Source of the DNA: Paenibacillus aquistagni
GTDB lineage: Bacteria; Bacillota; Bacilli; Paenibacillales; Paenibacillaceae
Assembly: GCF_900177815.1 (NCBI RefSeq)
Contig: NZ_FXAZ01000011.1
Span: forward strand, 1-64,000
Reading direction: 5' to 3'
Length of the DNA stretch: 64,000 nucleotides
Shown: positions 44,980 through 55,471 of the stretch, piece by piece
How the letters are laid out: each line of letters starts with the position of its first letter
How positions within the stretch are numbered: the first letter of the stretch is position 1
The notes under the pieces: model-generated
Told to the model about the DNA's origin: nothing
The model's database searches: none
Seen by the model: the letters and a program-made list of their open reading frames with translations, nothing else
Translations under genes and position numbers: made by a program

Positions 44980-46515
44980 ATGGTACAAGCTGGACAACCA
45001 AACAAGGGACAAAATTGGCAGCATTGGGTGCATGAAACGTACAGGCAGGCACAATATGGCCAGCTTCTTCATGGCAAAACAATGGTGGTGGCTGTTTCCG
45101 GTGGTCCTGACTCCATGCTGCTCATGCATTGGCTGGCGGAGGTGCGCCATTTGCAGGACAATCCCATGCAGATTATTGTGGCGCATGTCCATCATGGTTT
45201 TCGCCTGGAGGAATCGCAGCAGGAGGCTTTGTTGGTGAAGCAAGCCGCTGAAGAACTGGGCCTTATCTTTGAAATGACGCAGGTCGATTCACCAGGTTAT
45301 GCAAAAAAACATCACCTGAACCCCCAGGCTGCAGCACGCGAGCTTCGATATGCGTTCTTAAAGAGCGTAGCCAACAAATACAATAGTCCTGCGATTGCAT
45401 TAGCCCATCATGCTGACGATCAAGCTGAGACCGTCCTGATGCATATGCTCCGTGGGGCGGGAAGTAGTGGGCTTCGAGGGATATCATGGATTAGGGAAGA
45501 AGAGGGAATACGCTATGTTAGGCCCTTTCTCCATGTCCGCAAGCAGGAGCTGGTTGCCTGGTGCCAGACGAGGGGCATTGCTTACGCATTGGACAGCAGC
45601 AATCAGAAGCGGGCATACTTGCGCAATCGCCTAAGGCTCGATATCATGCCCCTGCTGGAGCAGGAAAACCCTCGGATTACGGAGGCTCTTGTACAGCTGG
45701 CAGAGACGATGGCAGCCGAGGACGATTGGCAGCAGCAGCACACGGATGAGCTGTTTCGCTCGCATGTTCATTCTTTTGGTGTGGAAGTGAAAGAAGACAC
45801 GGGGGCATTGGAAGGCACGCTAAAACAACAGTACCTGCGCTTTGCAATGCAATACACAGCAGGATGCTTGATGAAGAGGGACGTGTTCTTATCCGTACAT
45901 GTTGCTTTACAACGCAGATTGATTAAACTAATATTAAATTATCTCTTTCTGGAAGCTGAGCAGGCTGACTTTTCTACCATTGAGCGCTTGCGTCTTAGGA
46001 TCACAGAACCGAAGACGACATGGCGCGAAGAGGCAGGCAATAAGGTCATTGCCATAAGAGAGTACGACCATATTGCTTGGTTGTCTGGAAGAAGAGATGG
46101 AGCGGAGCCCGCGTCAGTTCAGTGCCATATTGAGCGAGGGAGCGGAGAAATGTTCTACTCCAGTTATCCAAGCAAGATCGTATGGAATGAAATGGCGGTG
46201 CGTCAGATGGAACCTGACTTTCTCGGGGATAAGTTTGATGCCATGTTCGATGCGGACGCGATTCAGTGGCCGATCAGCGTGCGGACGAGAAGGCAAGGAG
46301 ATCGAATGCGTGTGAAAGGATTAAATGGCAGCAAAAAGGTGCAAGATATGTTCGTTGATGCCAAAGTACCCTCTTCACTTCGTGATGCCATGCCGATCGT
46401 TGAGGACGCAAGCGGGCAGATCCTATGGCTGCCTGGCATAAGAAGATCGGATATTGCCCTGATTGGACCGGCAACTCGCTCAGTCGTACATATCAGATTT
46501 GAGCCCGTTTCCTGA
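44980..46515 (+). CDS. tilS: tRNA(Ile)-lysidine synthase
   Basis: This 511-residue enzyme modifies C34 of tRNA-Ile(CAU) to lysidine. The ATP motif SGGPDS is at residues 40-45, with HVHHGFRLEESQQEALLV and AHHADDQAETVLMHMLRG in the N-terminal domain, followed by substrate-binding and C-terminal domains (RRQGDRMRVKGLNGSKKVQDMFVDAKVP). The ATG 44980 has AGGAGG 7 nt upstream; an in-frame GTG at 44932 is less likely. It is longer than the ~470 residues of B. subtilis. hprT follows, as in B. subtilis. Confidence 0.95.
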   Translation: MVQAGQPNKGQNWQHWVHETYRQAQYGQLLHGKTMVVAVSGGPDSMLLMHWLAEVRHLQDNPMQIIVAHVHHGFRLEESQQEALLVKQAAEELGLIFEMTQVDSPGYAKKHHLNPQAAARELRYAFLKSVANKYNSPAIALAHHADDQAETVLMHMLRGAGSSGLRGISWIREEEGIRYVRPFLHVRKQELVAWCQTRGIAYALDSSNQKRAYLRNRLRLDIMPLLEQENPRITEALVQLAETMAAEDDWQQQHTDELFRSHVHSFGVEVKEDTGALEGTLKQQYLRFAMQYTAGCLMKRDVFLSVHVALQRRLIKLILNYLFLEAEQADFSTIERLRLRITEPKTTWREEAGNKVIAIREYDHIAWLSGRRDGAEPASVQCHIERGSGEMFYSSYPSKIVWNEMAVRQMEPDFLGDKFDAMFDADAIQWPISVRTRRQGDRMRVKGLNGSKKVQDMFVDAKVPSSLRDAMPIVEDASGQILWLPGIRRSDIALIGPATRSVVHIRFEPVS

Positions 46516-46619
46516 GTCTTTGCATGAATGGATGATGGAGTGGGAGATGATCTGCAGCTTTTTTACACATAGGCATTATTCATAACAAGAGTTAGTACTT
46601 ATTCTAGGAGGTCCCATCA

Positions 46620-47168
46620 TTGCATAACGACATTGAGAAGGTAGTATTTTCGGAAGAACAGATTGCAGCTCGAGTAAAGGAGTTGGGTGAGGAACTTAGC
46701 CGAGACTATGCAGGGAAGAAGCCGCTTGTCATCTGCGTATTGAAAGGCGCATTTATCTTCATGGCGGATCTTGTAAAGTGTATGGACGTACCTGTCGAGC
46801 TGGACTTTATGGCCGTATCGAGCTACGGTGCTTCGACGAAGTCATCTGGGGTTGTCCGTATTATTAAGGATTTGGATGTATCGGTTGAAGGCAGAGACGT
46901 ATTAATTGTAGAAGATATTATTGATACAGGTCTCACCTTGAGCTATCTCATTGAGGTTCTGCAAGGCCGCAAGGCGAATGATGTTAAGGTTGTGACCTTG
47001 TTCGATAAGCCAGCACGCCGTACAACGAGCATGGAAGCAAACTACAAGGGATTTGTTCTTCCAGATGAGTTCATTGTAGGTTATGGACTTGACTTTGCAG
47101 AGCAATATCGCAATCTCCCATATATTGGGGTGTTAAAACCTGAGATTTATACAGATGATGCTAAATAG
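46620..47168 (+). CDS. hprT: Hypoxanthine phosphoribosyltransferase
   Basis: This 182-residue purine salvage enzyme makes IMP or GMP from the base and PRPP. The PRPP loop VLIVEDIIDTGLTL is near residue 97, VLKGAFIFMADL near residue 41, and DEFIVGYGLDFAEQYRNLPYIG near residue 151. The start is TTG at 46620, behind GGAGG with 8-nt spacing and matching homologues. tilS-hprT-ftsH is a conserved arrangement. Confidence 0.96.
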   Translation: MHNDIEKVVFSEEQIAARVKELGEELSRDYAGKKPLVICVLKGAFIFMADLVKCMDVPVELDFMAVSSYGASTKSSGVVRIIKDLDVSVEGRDVLIVEDIIDTGLTLSYLIEVLQGRKANDVKVVTLFDKPARRTTSMEANYKGFVLPDEFIVGYGLDFAEQYRNLPYIGVLKPEIYTDDAK

Positions 47169-47200
47169 CACGTATAATTACCGATAGTAAGCCGATGAAG

Positions 47201-47230
47201 TTGAGTTGGTAAGACGTGCTATGATACAAT
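47201..47230 (+). promoter_or_regulatory. Sigma-A promoter of ftsH
   Basis: TTGAGT and TACAAT are separated by 18 bp, 29 bp upstream of the ftsH start. Confidence 0.7.
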
Positions 47231-47259
47231 ATTTTCGTGTCTTTGAGAGGAGGTAGGGG

Positions 47260-49383
47260 ATGAATCGGTTCATCAAGAATTCTGGTTTTTATCTGATTCT
47301 TTTTTTAGTTGTGGTTGGGATTGTCCAATTCATCGGAAACGGCAATGAAGCCACAGATACCCCAAGATATGACCAGTTTCGTAAAGAGCTCGCAGCCAAC
47401 AATATTGATACCATTAAGATGCAATACGAAGGCCGAGCCTATTTAGTAGTGGGTAAATATAAGGATCAGCCGGCTGATGCTAAATCTCTTGACTTCGTAA
47501 CGTATATTCCCGATACAAGTCCAGCCGTTCAAGAGGTCATGGATGCAAGCAAGTCCAATCCTGACTTGAAGTTTACCATGGATAAGATGAAGGAGCAGAG
47601 CCTTTGGCTTACGCTATTGACCTCCTTTGTTCCTTTCATTATTATGTTCATCCTGTTCTTCTTCTTCTTTAATCAAGCGCAAGGTGGCGGCGGCAAAGTT
47701 ATGAACTTCGGCAAGAGCCGCGCCCGCTTGTACAATGAAGAGAAGAAGCGCGTCACATTTGAGGATGTGGCAGGTGCGGATGAAGAGAAGCAAGAGCTTG
47801 TTGAGATCGTAGAGTTTCTTAAAGATCCTCGCAAGTTTGCAGCACTTGGTGCTCGTATTCCAAAAGGGGTATTGCTAAGCGGCCCTCCAGGAACAGGTAA
47901 AACACTCCTTGCCCGTGCTGTTGCAGGCGAGGCCGGCGTACCATTCTTCAGCATTTCCGGTTCGGACTTTGTTGAGATGTTTGTCGGTGTTGGTGCGTCC
48001 CGTGTTCGCGACTTGTTCGAGAATGCGAAGAAGAATGCACCTTGTATTATTTTTATCGATGAGATCGATGCTGTCGGTCGTCAGCGTGGTGCCGGATTAG
48101 GCGGCGGACATGACGAGCGCGAGCAGACACTCAACCAATTGCTTGTTGAGATGGATGGTTTTGGTGCGAATGAAGGGATCATCATCATCGCTGCAACGAA
48201 CCGTCCGGACATTCTTGACCCGGCACTCCTTCGTCCAGGCCGCTTCGACCGTCAGATTACGGTTGACCGTCCAGATGTGAAGGGCCGTGAGTCGGTGCTT
48301 AAGGTTCATGCTCGCAATAAACCGCTTAATAAGGATGTTAAGCTGAGTACAATTGCGAAGCGTACAACTGGATTTACTGGCGCAGACCTAGAGAACTTGC
48401 TTAATGAAGCAGCCCTTCTTGCTGCTCGCAAAAACCATAAAGACATTACGATGCAGGATGTCGATGAAGCGATTGACCGCGTTATCGTCGGTACCGAGAA
48501 GAGAAGCCGCATGATCAGCGATCGAGAGAAGCGCATCGTTGCTTATCACGAAGCTGGACATACCATTATCGGCTACTTCCTAGAGCATGCGGATACGGTT
48601 CATAAAGTAACGATCGTCCCTCGTGGCCGCGCTGGCGGCTATGTGATCATGCTTCCGAAGGAAGACCGCATGATTGTTACGAAGCAAGAGCTTCTTGACA
48701 AAGTAACAGGACTCTTGGGTGGACGCGTTGCCGAGGAGATCTTCATCGGCGAGATTGGCACTGGTGCTTATAGCGACTTCCAACAAGCAACCCGCATTGT
48801 GCGCAGCATGATTATGGAATACGGAATGAGCGAGAAGCTTGGACCGCTTCAATTCGGTGCTCGCCAAGGAGAAGTGTTCCTGGGTCGTGACCTTGGTCAT
48901 GAACAGAATTACTCCGATGCGATTGCTTATGAGATCGACCAAGAGATGCAAAGCATCATCAATGATTGCTATGACCGTGCTCGCGAGCTGTTGACGAAGC
49001 ATATGAAAGAGGTACACTTGATTGCCAATACCTTGCTTGAGAAGGAAACACTCGAGCTTGAACAGATCAAGCAATTGATCGATACAGGCAAGATCAGTGA
49101 AGAAGCCCCTGCCAATGACAAGACAGAGACTCGCGGTTCGGAGACGCAGCCGGTAGAGAACACAGGAGAGGTAAAGGTGAATCTGGTAAGCAAGCCAGAG
49201 AAGCTTGGACCAACTGCTTGGGACTCTAACGATCAGCCGTCAGAACAGCCAAAAGAGGAATCCTCCACAGAGGCCCGTACTGATGAGCAAGCTCAGAACG
49301 AAGAAAAGGCGGAGACGAAGCCAGAACATGGCGATACGCCTGAAGAGCCTGCTTCAAAAGATGAGGATAAGAAAGACCAATAA
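47260..49383 (+). CDS. ftsH: ATP-dependent zinc metalloprotease FtsH
   Basis: This 707-residue membrane AAA+ protease degrades membrane and regulatory proteins. Two transmembrane segments (about residues 7-25 and 113-135) flank an extracytoplasmic domain. The AAA+ core has Walker A GPPGTGKT near residue 208, Walker [10 protein letters not shown], and the second region of homology [21 protein letters not shown]. The zinc motif HEAGH is at residues 430-434. The last ~85 residues are an acidic, Glu/Pro/Lys-rich low-complexity tail, longer than in B. subtilis. GAGGAGG precedes the ATG. Confidence 0.97.
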   Translation: MNRFIKNSGFYLILFLVVVGIVQFIGNGNEATDTPRYDQFRKELAANNIDTIKMQYEGRAYLVVGKYKDQPADAKSLDFVTYIPDTSPAVQEVMDASKSNPDLKFTMDKMKEQSLWLTLLTSFVPFIIMFILFFFFFNQAQGGGGKVMNFGKSRARLYNEEKKRVTFEDVAGADEEKQELVEIVEFLKDPRKFAALGARIPKGVLLSGPPGTGKTLLARAVAGEAGVPFFSISGSDFVEMFVGVGASRVRDLFENAKKNAPCIIFIDEIDAVGRQRGAGLGGGHDEREQTLNQLLVEMDGFGANEGIIIIAATNRPDILDPALLRPGRFDRQITVDRPDVKGRESVLKVHARNKPLNKDVKLSTIAKRTTGFTGADLENLLNEAALLAARKNHKDITMQDVDEAIDRVIVGTEKRSRMISDREKRIVAYHEAGHTIIGYFLEHADTVHKVTIVPRGRAGGYVIMLPKEDRMIVTKQELLDKVTGLLGGRVAEEIFIGEIGTGAYSDFQQATRIVRSMIMEYGMSEKLGPLQFGARQGEVFLGRDLGHEQNYSDAIAYEIDQEMQSIINDCYDRARELLTKHMKEVHLIANTLLEKETLELEQIKQLIDTGKISEEAPANDKTETRGSETQPVENTGEVKVNLVSKPEKLGPTAWDSNDQPSEQPKEESSTEARTDEQAQNEEKAETKPEHGDTPEEPASKDEDKKDQ

Positions 49384-49406
49384 AAGAGTTATGCTCTTAT
49401 AGGTAT

Positions 49407-49440
49407 GAGAGCGTGCATAGTGTGCGCTCTCGACCTTTTT
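49407..49440 (+). terminator. First terminator-like hairpin after ftsH
   Basis: The stem GAGAGCG / CGCTCTC with an 11-nt loop is followed by GACCTTTTT. The T tract is separated from the stem. Confidence 0.55.
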
Positions 49441-49441
49441 C

Positions 49442-49482
49442 AAGAAACCCTGTCTTTTTATGGACAAGGGTTTCTTTTGTTG
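49442..49482 (+). terminator. Second, stronger terminator after ftsH
   Basis: AAGAAACCC...GTC / GAC...GGGTTTCTT with a loop of about 8 nt is followed by TTGTTGTT. The region 49483-49671 after it contains no feature I recognise. Confidence 0.85.
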
Positions 49483-49671
49483 TTATGGCTTATATAGGCC
49501 AAAAAGAGCCAATTATGGGCTGTATCGAAAACGTTACATGTTACAAGAAAAGAATGTGAAACTTATTCAGCACGTAATGGGCCTATAGCGATTTCACGCA
49601 AAACATGGTTCTAATTTCCATCAATCCGCTAATAGCTGCTTATAATCGAACAGAATGCGCGTATTTGTGAA

Positions 49672-49700
49672 TTGACACACGTAACCCCCTTGTGTAAATT
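49672..49700 (+). promoter_or_regulatory. Sigma-A promoter of nadA
   Basis: TTGACA and TAAATT are separated by 17 bp, 36 bp upstream of nadA. A short dyad, ACAC ... GTGT, overlaps the two elements and might bind a NAD-biosynthesis repressor. Confidence 0.7.
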
Positions 49701-49736
49701 AAGTGGTAACGAGTTGGGGGAGAGGGGACTAAGATC

Positions 49737-50681
49737 GTGCAATTAGAAGCACTTGCATTAGCGCGCAAGGAAGAACAGAATCGTGAATTGCGAGAAAGAC
49801 TGGAGCAGCTGAAGAAGGAGCGTAATGCAATTATTCTTGCGCACTATTATCAGCGTGATGAGATTCAAGAGGTAGCTGACTTCAGAGGAGACTCCTTCCT
49901 GCTAGCCCAGAAAGCGGCGGAGACGGATGCAGAAGTGATTGTATTCTGTGGGGTGCACTTCATGGGGGAGAGTGCGAAGATCTTGGCCCCGAACAAGACG
50001 GTCATCATACCGGATGAACGTGCCGGCTGCCCGATGGCGGATATGGTGAACGTAGAAGGCTTGCGCAAGCTTAAGGCGCAGCATCCGAATGCTAAGGTGG
50101 TTACCTATATTAACTCATCTGCCGAGATCAAAGCAGAGACTGATATCTGCTGTACCTCTTCTAATGCTGTCAAGGTTATTGAATCGTTGGATGCGGAGGA
50201 GATCATCTGGGTGCCGGATAAGAACCTTGGGCATTATGTTCAAGAGAAGACGGGCAAGAATCTCATCATCTGGGAAGGGTATTGCAACACCCATGATATG
50301 CTGACGGTAAAGGATGTTGTAGAGATGAAGGCCAAATATCCGAACGCGGCCTTTGTCGTGCACCCAGAGTGCCGTCCAGAGGTGGTCGCGATGGGAGACT
50401 TTGTTGGAAGCACAACCGCACTTATCGATTATTGCAAAAATTCTGCGCACACCGAGTTTATCGTGGGAACAGAAGATGGCACAGGCTATCAGCTTCGCAA
50501 GGACAGTCCGAATAAGGCATTCCATTTTGCGACCAAGTATCTCGTATGCCCGAATATGAAAGTCAACAACTTAAAGAAGCTTGTTAAATGTCTAGAGACC
50601 ATGCAGCCGCAGATCTATGTTCCGCCTCAAGTTGCGGAGCGTGCGAAGCTGTCTCTGGAGCGCATGCTGCAGGTAAAATAA
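49737..50681 (+). CDS. nadA: Quinolinate synthase
   Basis: This 314-residue [4Fe-4S] enzyme condenses iminoaspartate with dihydroxyacetone phosphate to quinolinate. Conserved cysteines are in DICCTSSNAV (about residue 139), HPECRPEV (about residue 210) and LVCPNMK (about residue 270). ILAHYYQRDEIQEVADFRGDS near the N terminus is typical. The start is GTG 49737; GAGGGG lies about 11 nt upstream. It is separated from nadB-nadC by a chemotaxis receptor gene on the other strand. Confidence 0.96.
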   Translation: MQLEALALARKEEQNRELRERLEQLKKERNAIILAHYYQRDEIQEVADFRGDSFLLAQKAAETDAEVIVFCGVHFMGESAKILAPNKTVIIPDERAGCPMADMVNVEGLRKLKAQHPNAKVVTYINSSAEIKAETDICCTSSNAVKVIESLDAEEIIWVPDKNLGHYVQEKTGKNLIIWEGYCNTHDMLTVKDVVEMKAKYPNAAFVVHPECRPEVVAMGDFVGSTTALIDYCKNSAHTEFIVGTEDGTGYQLRKDSPNKAFHFATKYLVCPNMKVNNLKKLVKCLETMQPQIYVPPQVAERAKLSLERMLQVK

Positions 50682-50712
50682 AGAGCGCTTATCTCATTTT
50701 ATAAATGAACGT

Positions 50713-50757
50713 ACAAAGGAGACCGTGCATGATGCGCACAGTCTCCTTTGTGTTTTG
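50713..50757 (+). terminator. Terminator between nadA and the converging receptor gene
   Basis: The stem ACAAAGGAGAC / GTCTCCTTTGT with a 17-nt loop is followed by GTTTT on the plus strand. It also lies 50 nt past the stop of the converging receptor gene and may serve both. Confidence 0.85.
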
Positions 50758-50806
50758 GCTGGTGCTTAATAGCAGCAGCGCCGGAATGGAAGAGCCACAT
50801 TCAGGA

Positions 50807-52528
50807 TCAAATACTAAAACGGCTGGCAGCCTGCTGCAAATCTTCAGCAAGATGTGCAAGGTGTTGAGAGGAGGATTGGACTTCTTCCATGGAAGCAAGC
50901 TGTTCCTCGGTGCTTGAAGCTACATCTTCAATATTTTGCGTCATTTGCTCAATAGAGCTCTTAATATGGAAGGCTGTTGCGTTCATCTGATCAGAACCTG
51001 CTGAGATCTCTTCCATCGTGGCAGATACATCCTCTAAGTGAGCAGCTACACTATTAATGGATTCTTCGATCTCATAGAATTGAGTGCCTGCATGCTGAAC
51101 GAGATTAATGCCTGTATCAAATTCCTGCTGAACCATTCTCATCGTTTGGATAACGTTTTGGTTATCCTTCTGGATGGTGGAGACGAGCTGATTAATCTCG
51201 TCAGCGGATTGGGCCGACTCATCGGCCAGCTTGCGAACCTCGCTTGCCACAACGGCAAAGCCTCGTCCATGCTCGCCTGCTCTTGCAGCCTCAATCGAGG
51301 CATTCAATGCGAGCAGTCCGGTTTGGGCGGCAATATTCGATACGACAGCATTCATATTGCCGATATGATTCGTTTGCACTTGAAGCTGATTGAGCACTTC
51401 TTCAAGCTGTACAAGTTTGCTCTGCAGCTGATTCATTTGCTGCGAGGCTTGTTGGACAATGCCGTTTCCTTCATTGGCTACTTTAACAGATGCCGAGGCC
51501 TTCTCGGATACATCTAGCGTGTTGGTCATCACGTTTTGCATGGCGGTATTCATATCGCCAATCGTATTCGTCGCCTCGTTGATTGTCTGATTCTGCAGCT
51601 TTGTTTCTTTGGTAAGTCCTTCAATGGCCTGTACAATTTTTTCTGTGACCGCACTGGTCTCCTGAGAGCTTGCGCTTAATTGTTGCGAGGAGGCCGCGAC
51701 CAAGTCCGTCGAATGGTACACTTGTCCGATCAGCTCTCGTAACGATCTCGCCATTGTATTGTAGGAGTTCGTAAGTTGTCCCATCTCGTCCAATGACTGG
51801 TGCGTGCCTTCGGCTGTGAAATCTCCGCTGCCTGCACGATCCATCAATTGCTGAATATGCTTAACCGGTCCTACAATAGCGCGTGTTATCGGTATAATCA
51901 GTGCGCCGCCAATAAGGAACGAGATGAGAATAACAATGCTGCTCAAAATAATCGTTCCGCGGTATACGGACTCATTGCTATGATTTAGTTCATCTGCTTG
52001 ATTGTTGATGTATTGTCCGATTTCTTCGGCTTTTTCATTGACCAGATCACTAGTAACCGCAAACTTGCCAAAGACGGCACTTAACGCCTCGTCCTTACCT
52101 TGCTCACTGTTAATCTTTTTAATATTCATGATCTCGTCCTTGAAGAAGGTAAACATTTTGCGGAAGGGATCCACCTGTTCCTTCTCCCACTGGCTGACTG
52201 CATTTTGTTCCCAAGACTTGATGTTCGCTTCCATATTGCTTAAGCGCTCATCAATCTCTTTTTCAAGAACAGGCTTTTTGGATGAATCGTAAGTAAGGAG
52301 CATTTCCAATAAGAAACCGTATGTAGCACGAGTGTCAGTGCGAATCTGACCCATCTCGCGGATCGTTTGTGATTGATCATACATTTTTTCAGCACTATCT
52401 TGGATCTGACCTTGGGCGTAGAAGGATACAGCCCCTATCAAAAGCGTAAACACTAAACCTAATGATCCAATAAGAATGAGCTTGGATTGAATAGGCAAAT
52501 TCCTTAATTTCCAACGTTGAAGGTTCAT
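50807..52528 (-). CDS. Methyl-accepting chemotaxis protein
   Basis: This 573-residue receptor has a transmembrane helix at about residues 17-36, an extracytoplasmic four-helix-bundle sensor (about 40-190), a second transmembrane helix (about 190-213), a HAMP domain (about 213-265) and a cytoplasmic signalling helix hairpin with tip sequence [21 protein letters not shown] near residue 413. Gln/Glu-rich methylation helices flank the tip. The ligand is unknown. The gene is on the minus strand between nadA and nadBC and is not part of the B. subtilis order. GGGAGAATC precedes the ATG. Confidence 0.94.
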   Translation of the reverse strand: MNLQRWKLRNLPIQSKLILIGSLGLVFTLLIGAVSFYAQGQIQDSAEKMYDQSQTIREMGQIRTDTRATYGFLLEMLLTYDSSKKPVLEKEIDERLSNMEANIKSWEQNAVSQWEKEQVDPFRKMFTFFKDEIMNIKKINSEQGKDEALSAVFGKFAVTSDLVNEKAEEIGQYINNQADELNHSNESVYRGTIILSSIVILISFLIGGALIIPITRAIVGPVKHIQQLMDRAGSGDFTAEGTHQSLDEMGQLTNSYNTMARSLRELIGQVYHSTDLVAASSQQLSASSQETSAVTEKIVQAIEGLTKETKLQNQTINEATNTIGDMNTAMQNVMTNTLDVSEKASASVKVANEGNGIVQQASQQMNQLQSKLVQLEEVLNQLQVQTNHIGNMNAVVSNIAAQTGLLALNASIEAARAGEHGRGFAVVASEVRKLADESAQSADEINQLVSTIQKDNQNVIQTMRMVQQEFDTGINLVQHAGTQFYEIEESINSVAAHLEDVSATMEEISAGSDQMNATAFHIKSSIEQMTQNIEDVASSTEEQLASMEEVQSSSQHLAHLAEDLQQAASRFSI

Positions 52529-52989
52529 GTTGATTCTCCCTTGTGATATAGATAAAATATGGCTCTATTCTAATGTATCGTTTATTTTCGATTGATTTTG
52601 TTTAGCTGTAAGTAAAATATTTTTAAATTTTTTCATCTTTTTTCATATACGCCTCATTTATTTCCATGATTATCTATCCGTTCATGATATTGCGTCCTTT
52701 TGCAGATGCTCCTATTCCATGAAATCGACATTTACTCCGATCATAATTTTTAATCGGATGAAAGGATGGATGAGGATATATTTTTAATGCGGAAAGAAGC
52801 GGAAGTATGTATTCCTGTCGGGTTTTGTGCTATGTTACAGTGTAGTATAATACATGTTCGGGATCATATTTATTGGTTTGTCATGACAAGCAAGCTGCCT
52901 AGTGCGTGATGATACGTGCGGATGGGGCTTCTTTTGACTATTTTCGGATCATGTGAACATCAGATTGCCACATTAAGGGGTGGGCTGGG
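52529..52989. other. 461-bp divergent intergenic region (receptor gene / nadB)
   Basis: No open frame with a ribosome binding site is present. The first ~130 bp are AT-rich and likely hold the receptor gene promoter on the minus strand, where I could not find a convincing sigma-D or sigma-A match. The middle (about 52660-52800) is unassigned. The nadB-proximal part holds a TATAAT at 52846 and a palindrome at 52878-52889. Confidence 0.55.
52846..52889 (+). promoter_or_regulatory. nadB promoter -10 and adjacent palindrome
   Basis: A perfect TATAAT (52846-52851) has no good -35 at 17 bp (TTTTGT). Twenty-six bp downstream, TTGTCATGACAA (52878-52889) is a perfect 12-bp palindrome placed where a repressor could block transcription. 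Confidence 0.45.
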
Positions 52990-54606
52990 ATGATACCTCC
53001 ATATTTAATTGATTTTTCACTGCAGGACTTGCCTTTGGTAGAGACCGATGTCATTGTGGTTGGCTCTGGCATTGCCGGCTTGTATACGGCTATTCAGGCA
53101 AGCCGCCATCAACGCGTCATGCTGATCAGCAAAAAGTCTTTATTTGAGAGCAATACGCGCTATGCCCAAGGAGGGATAGCGGCAGTTATCGCTGAAGATG
53201 ATTCACCTGATTATCATTTGCAGGATACGCTGATTGCTGGGGCAGGACTCTGTGCGGAGGAGGCGGTCCATGCTCTAGTCCACGAAGGTCCGGATGGGGT
53301 AAGGCAGCTTATGCAGATGGGTGCCGAGTTTGACCAAGTGAATGGCGAACTGGCCTTAACGATGGAGGGAGCCCATAGCCATCGACGCATTCTGCATGCG
53401 CATGGCGATGCGACAGGCTATGAGATTGTGCGTGCGCTGGCTGAGTATGTGAAGACTTGTTCAAACATTACGCTTTGGGATGATCATTTTGCGATTGATC
53501 TTGTGACCATTGATGAGGAGTGTCGAGGCGTACTTGTGCAGCGTCCGGATGGTGAACGTGTGTATGTCACAGGAAAGGCGACGGTACTGTGTACTGGCGG
53601 AGGAGGACAGCTGTATCGTTATACGACCAACCCGGACGTAGCGACAGCTGATGGAGTAGCGATGGCTTATCGCGCAGGCGCGATCATTCAGGATATGGAA
53701 TTTATTCAATTCCATCCGACTTCACTGTGCTATCCTGGCGCGCCGCGATTCCTGATCTCGGAAGCTGTTCGGGGAGAGGGAGCTGTCCTTCGGAATATAA
53801 AGGGCGAGCGCTTCATGGAGCAATATCATCATCAATTGGAACTTGCGCCGCGAGACATTGTGGCTAGAGCTATAGTAAGCGAGATGGAGAAGACGAAGTC
53901 TACCTTTGTGTATCTTGATATAACCCATGAGAGTGAAGAACAGGTGAAGACACGGTTTCCAACTATTTATGAGACCTGCTTGCGGTATGGCTTGGATCTG
54001 TCGAGTGATTGGATTCCAGTTGCTCCAGCTGCGCATTACATGATGGGTGGAGTGAAGACAGACCTGAATGGAGAAACCAATATTAATCGATTATTTGCCT
54101 GTGGAGAAACATCTTCTACAGGTGTCCACGGGGCCAATCGATTAGCAAGCAATTCATTATCGGAGGCGATTGTGTTTGGCCGCCGCATTGTAGAGCGTAT
54201 CAACATGCTTGCGCCGCTGACAGAACCAGTTCCTCATCTTGCTGTGGATGAGAACCGGCACGAATTGCCGATTCAAGCTGTGGTAGAGCGCCGTTTGAAG
54301 CTGCAGAAGGTGATGGTGCGATATGTCGGTGTTCGCCGTGATGATCCGGGCCTTAAAAAGGCAATGGACGAGCTGCATCGCCAAATAGGCTTCTTTTCAT
54401 GCCGTTTGTCTCGCAAAGAGGAGTATGAATTCGCGAATCTGCTCACTTGTGCAATGATGGTAGCAAGATCAGCCAATTGGCGAGAGGAAAGCCGAGGCGC
54501 GCATTACCGAGAGGATTATCCGGAACGCAACGATGCCGAGTGGAGCAAGCATACGCTGCTGCACCACAAGCATGGCATAACAGAGGAGCTGATTCATCAT
54601 GTTTAA
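52990..54606 (+). CDS. nadB: L-aspartate oxidase
   Basis: This 538-residue flavoenzyme oxidises L-aspartate to iminoaspartate, the partner substrate of NadA. The FAD-binding motif VIVVGSGIAGLYTAIQ is near residue 19, with SNTRYAQGGIAAV, HHH-free GAHSHRRILHAHGDATG near residue 131 and GVHGANRLASNSLSEA near residue 382. The family's C-terminal helical domain is present. GGGGTGGG precedes the ATG. It overlaps nadC by 8 nt. Confidence 0.96.
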   Translation: MIPPYLIDFSLQDLPLVETDVIVVGSGIAGLYTAIQASRHQRVMLISKKSLFESNTRYAQGGIAAVIAEDDSPDYHLQDTLIAGAGLCAEEAVHALVHEGPDGVRQLMQMGAEFDQVNGELALTMEGAHSHRRILHAHGDATGYEIVRALAEYVKTCSNITLWDDHFAIDLVTIDEECRGVLVQRPDGERVYVTGKATVLCTGGGGQLYRYTTNPDVATADGVAMAYRAGAIIQDMEFIQFHPTSLCYPGAPRFLISEAVRGEGAVLRNIKGERFMEQYHHQLELAPRDIVARAIVSEMEKTKSTFVYLDITHESEEQVKTRFPTIYETCLRYGLDLSSDWIPVAPAAHYMMGGVKTDLNGETNINRLFACGETSSTGVHGANRLASNSLSEAIVFGRRIVERINMLAPLTEPVPHLAVDENRHELPIQAVVERRLKLQKVMVRYVGVRRDDPGLKKAMDELHRQIGFFSCRLSRKEEYEFANLLTCAMMVARSANWREESRGAHYREDYPERNDAEWSKHTLLHHKHGITEELIHHV

Positions 54607-55471
54607 TATAGATCGTCGATTGTTAAACGAGCAGCTTGCTGCATGGTTAAAAGAAGATGTTGGCACAGGCGATGTGACAACGGCCTTTACCATTCCAGCA
54701 GGCCATCAATCAAAGGGTATTATTCATGCTAAGGAAGAGGGCGTCATCGCCGGTATTCCAGTGGCTAAAGCGGTATTTGAGCTTGTTGATCCGGACATTG
54801 TCTTCTCCGCTTATGTGGAGGAAGGCAGTATCGTATCCAAAGGCACTGTTCTTATTGAGGTGGAGGGCAGCACACACAGTATTCTTACTGGCGAGCGCTT
54901 GGCGCTGAATTTGATGCAGCGCTTGTCTGGTATTGCTACCAAGACGAAGCAATATGCAGCAACGATTGCCGATCTGCCGACTGAGCTTGTCGATACGCGC
55001 AAGACGACTCCCGGCCATCGGGCACTGGAGAAGTATGCAGTTCGAGTAGGGGGAGGCAAGAATCATCGCTTCGGCCTCTATGATGCGGTCATGATTAAGG
55101 ATAATCATATTAAGGGAGCAGGCGGGATTACAGAGGCTGTAGCACGGGCTCGCCGTCATATTCCGTATACGATGAAGGTAGAAGTAGAGACGGAATCCAT
55201 GGAGCAGGTCAAGGAGGCGCTTCAGGCAGGCGCTGACATTATTATGCTTGATAACATGCCTGCTGCGGCTATGGCTGAGGCAGTGACGTGGATCAGAAGC
55301 CAAGCGCCGCATGTGCTGATTGAGGCATCCGGCGGCATTACACTTGATACGATTCGGGAGAAGGCGCTGGCTGGTATCGATGTCATCTCCGTGGGAAGCC
55401 TGACCTATTCTTTCCAAGCGCTTGATATCAGCTTGGACCTGAATGAGAAGAAAGGAGCTAGTGGCTCGTGA
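54599..55471 (+). CDS. nadC: Nicotinate-nucleotide pyrophosphorylase (quinolinate phosphoribosyltransferase)
   Basis: This 290-residue enzyme makes nicotinate mononucleotide from quinolinate and PRPP. Family motifs are [10 protein letters not shown] near residue 19, [42 protein letters not shown] near residue 138, IKDNHI and EASGGI near residue 240. The ATG lies within the nadB end, so the two are coupled, and coaX overlaps its stop by 4 nt. Confidence 0.97.
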   Translation: MFNIDRRLLNEQLAAWLKEDVGTGDVTTAFTIPAGHQSKGIIHAKEEGVIAGIPVAKAVFELVDPDIVFSAYVEEGSIVSKGTVLIEVEGSTHSILTGERLALNLMQRLSGIATKTKQYAATIADLPTELVDTRKTTPGHRALEKYAVRVGGGKNHRFGLYDAVMIKDNHIKGAGGITEAVARARRHIPYTMKVEVETESMEQVKEALQAGADIIMLDNMPAAAMAEAVTWIRSQAPHVLIEASGGITLDTIREKALAGIDVISVGSLTYSFQALDISLDLNEKKGASGS

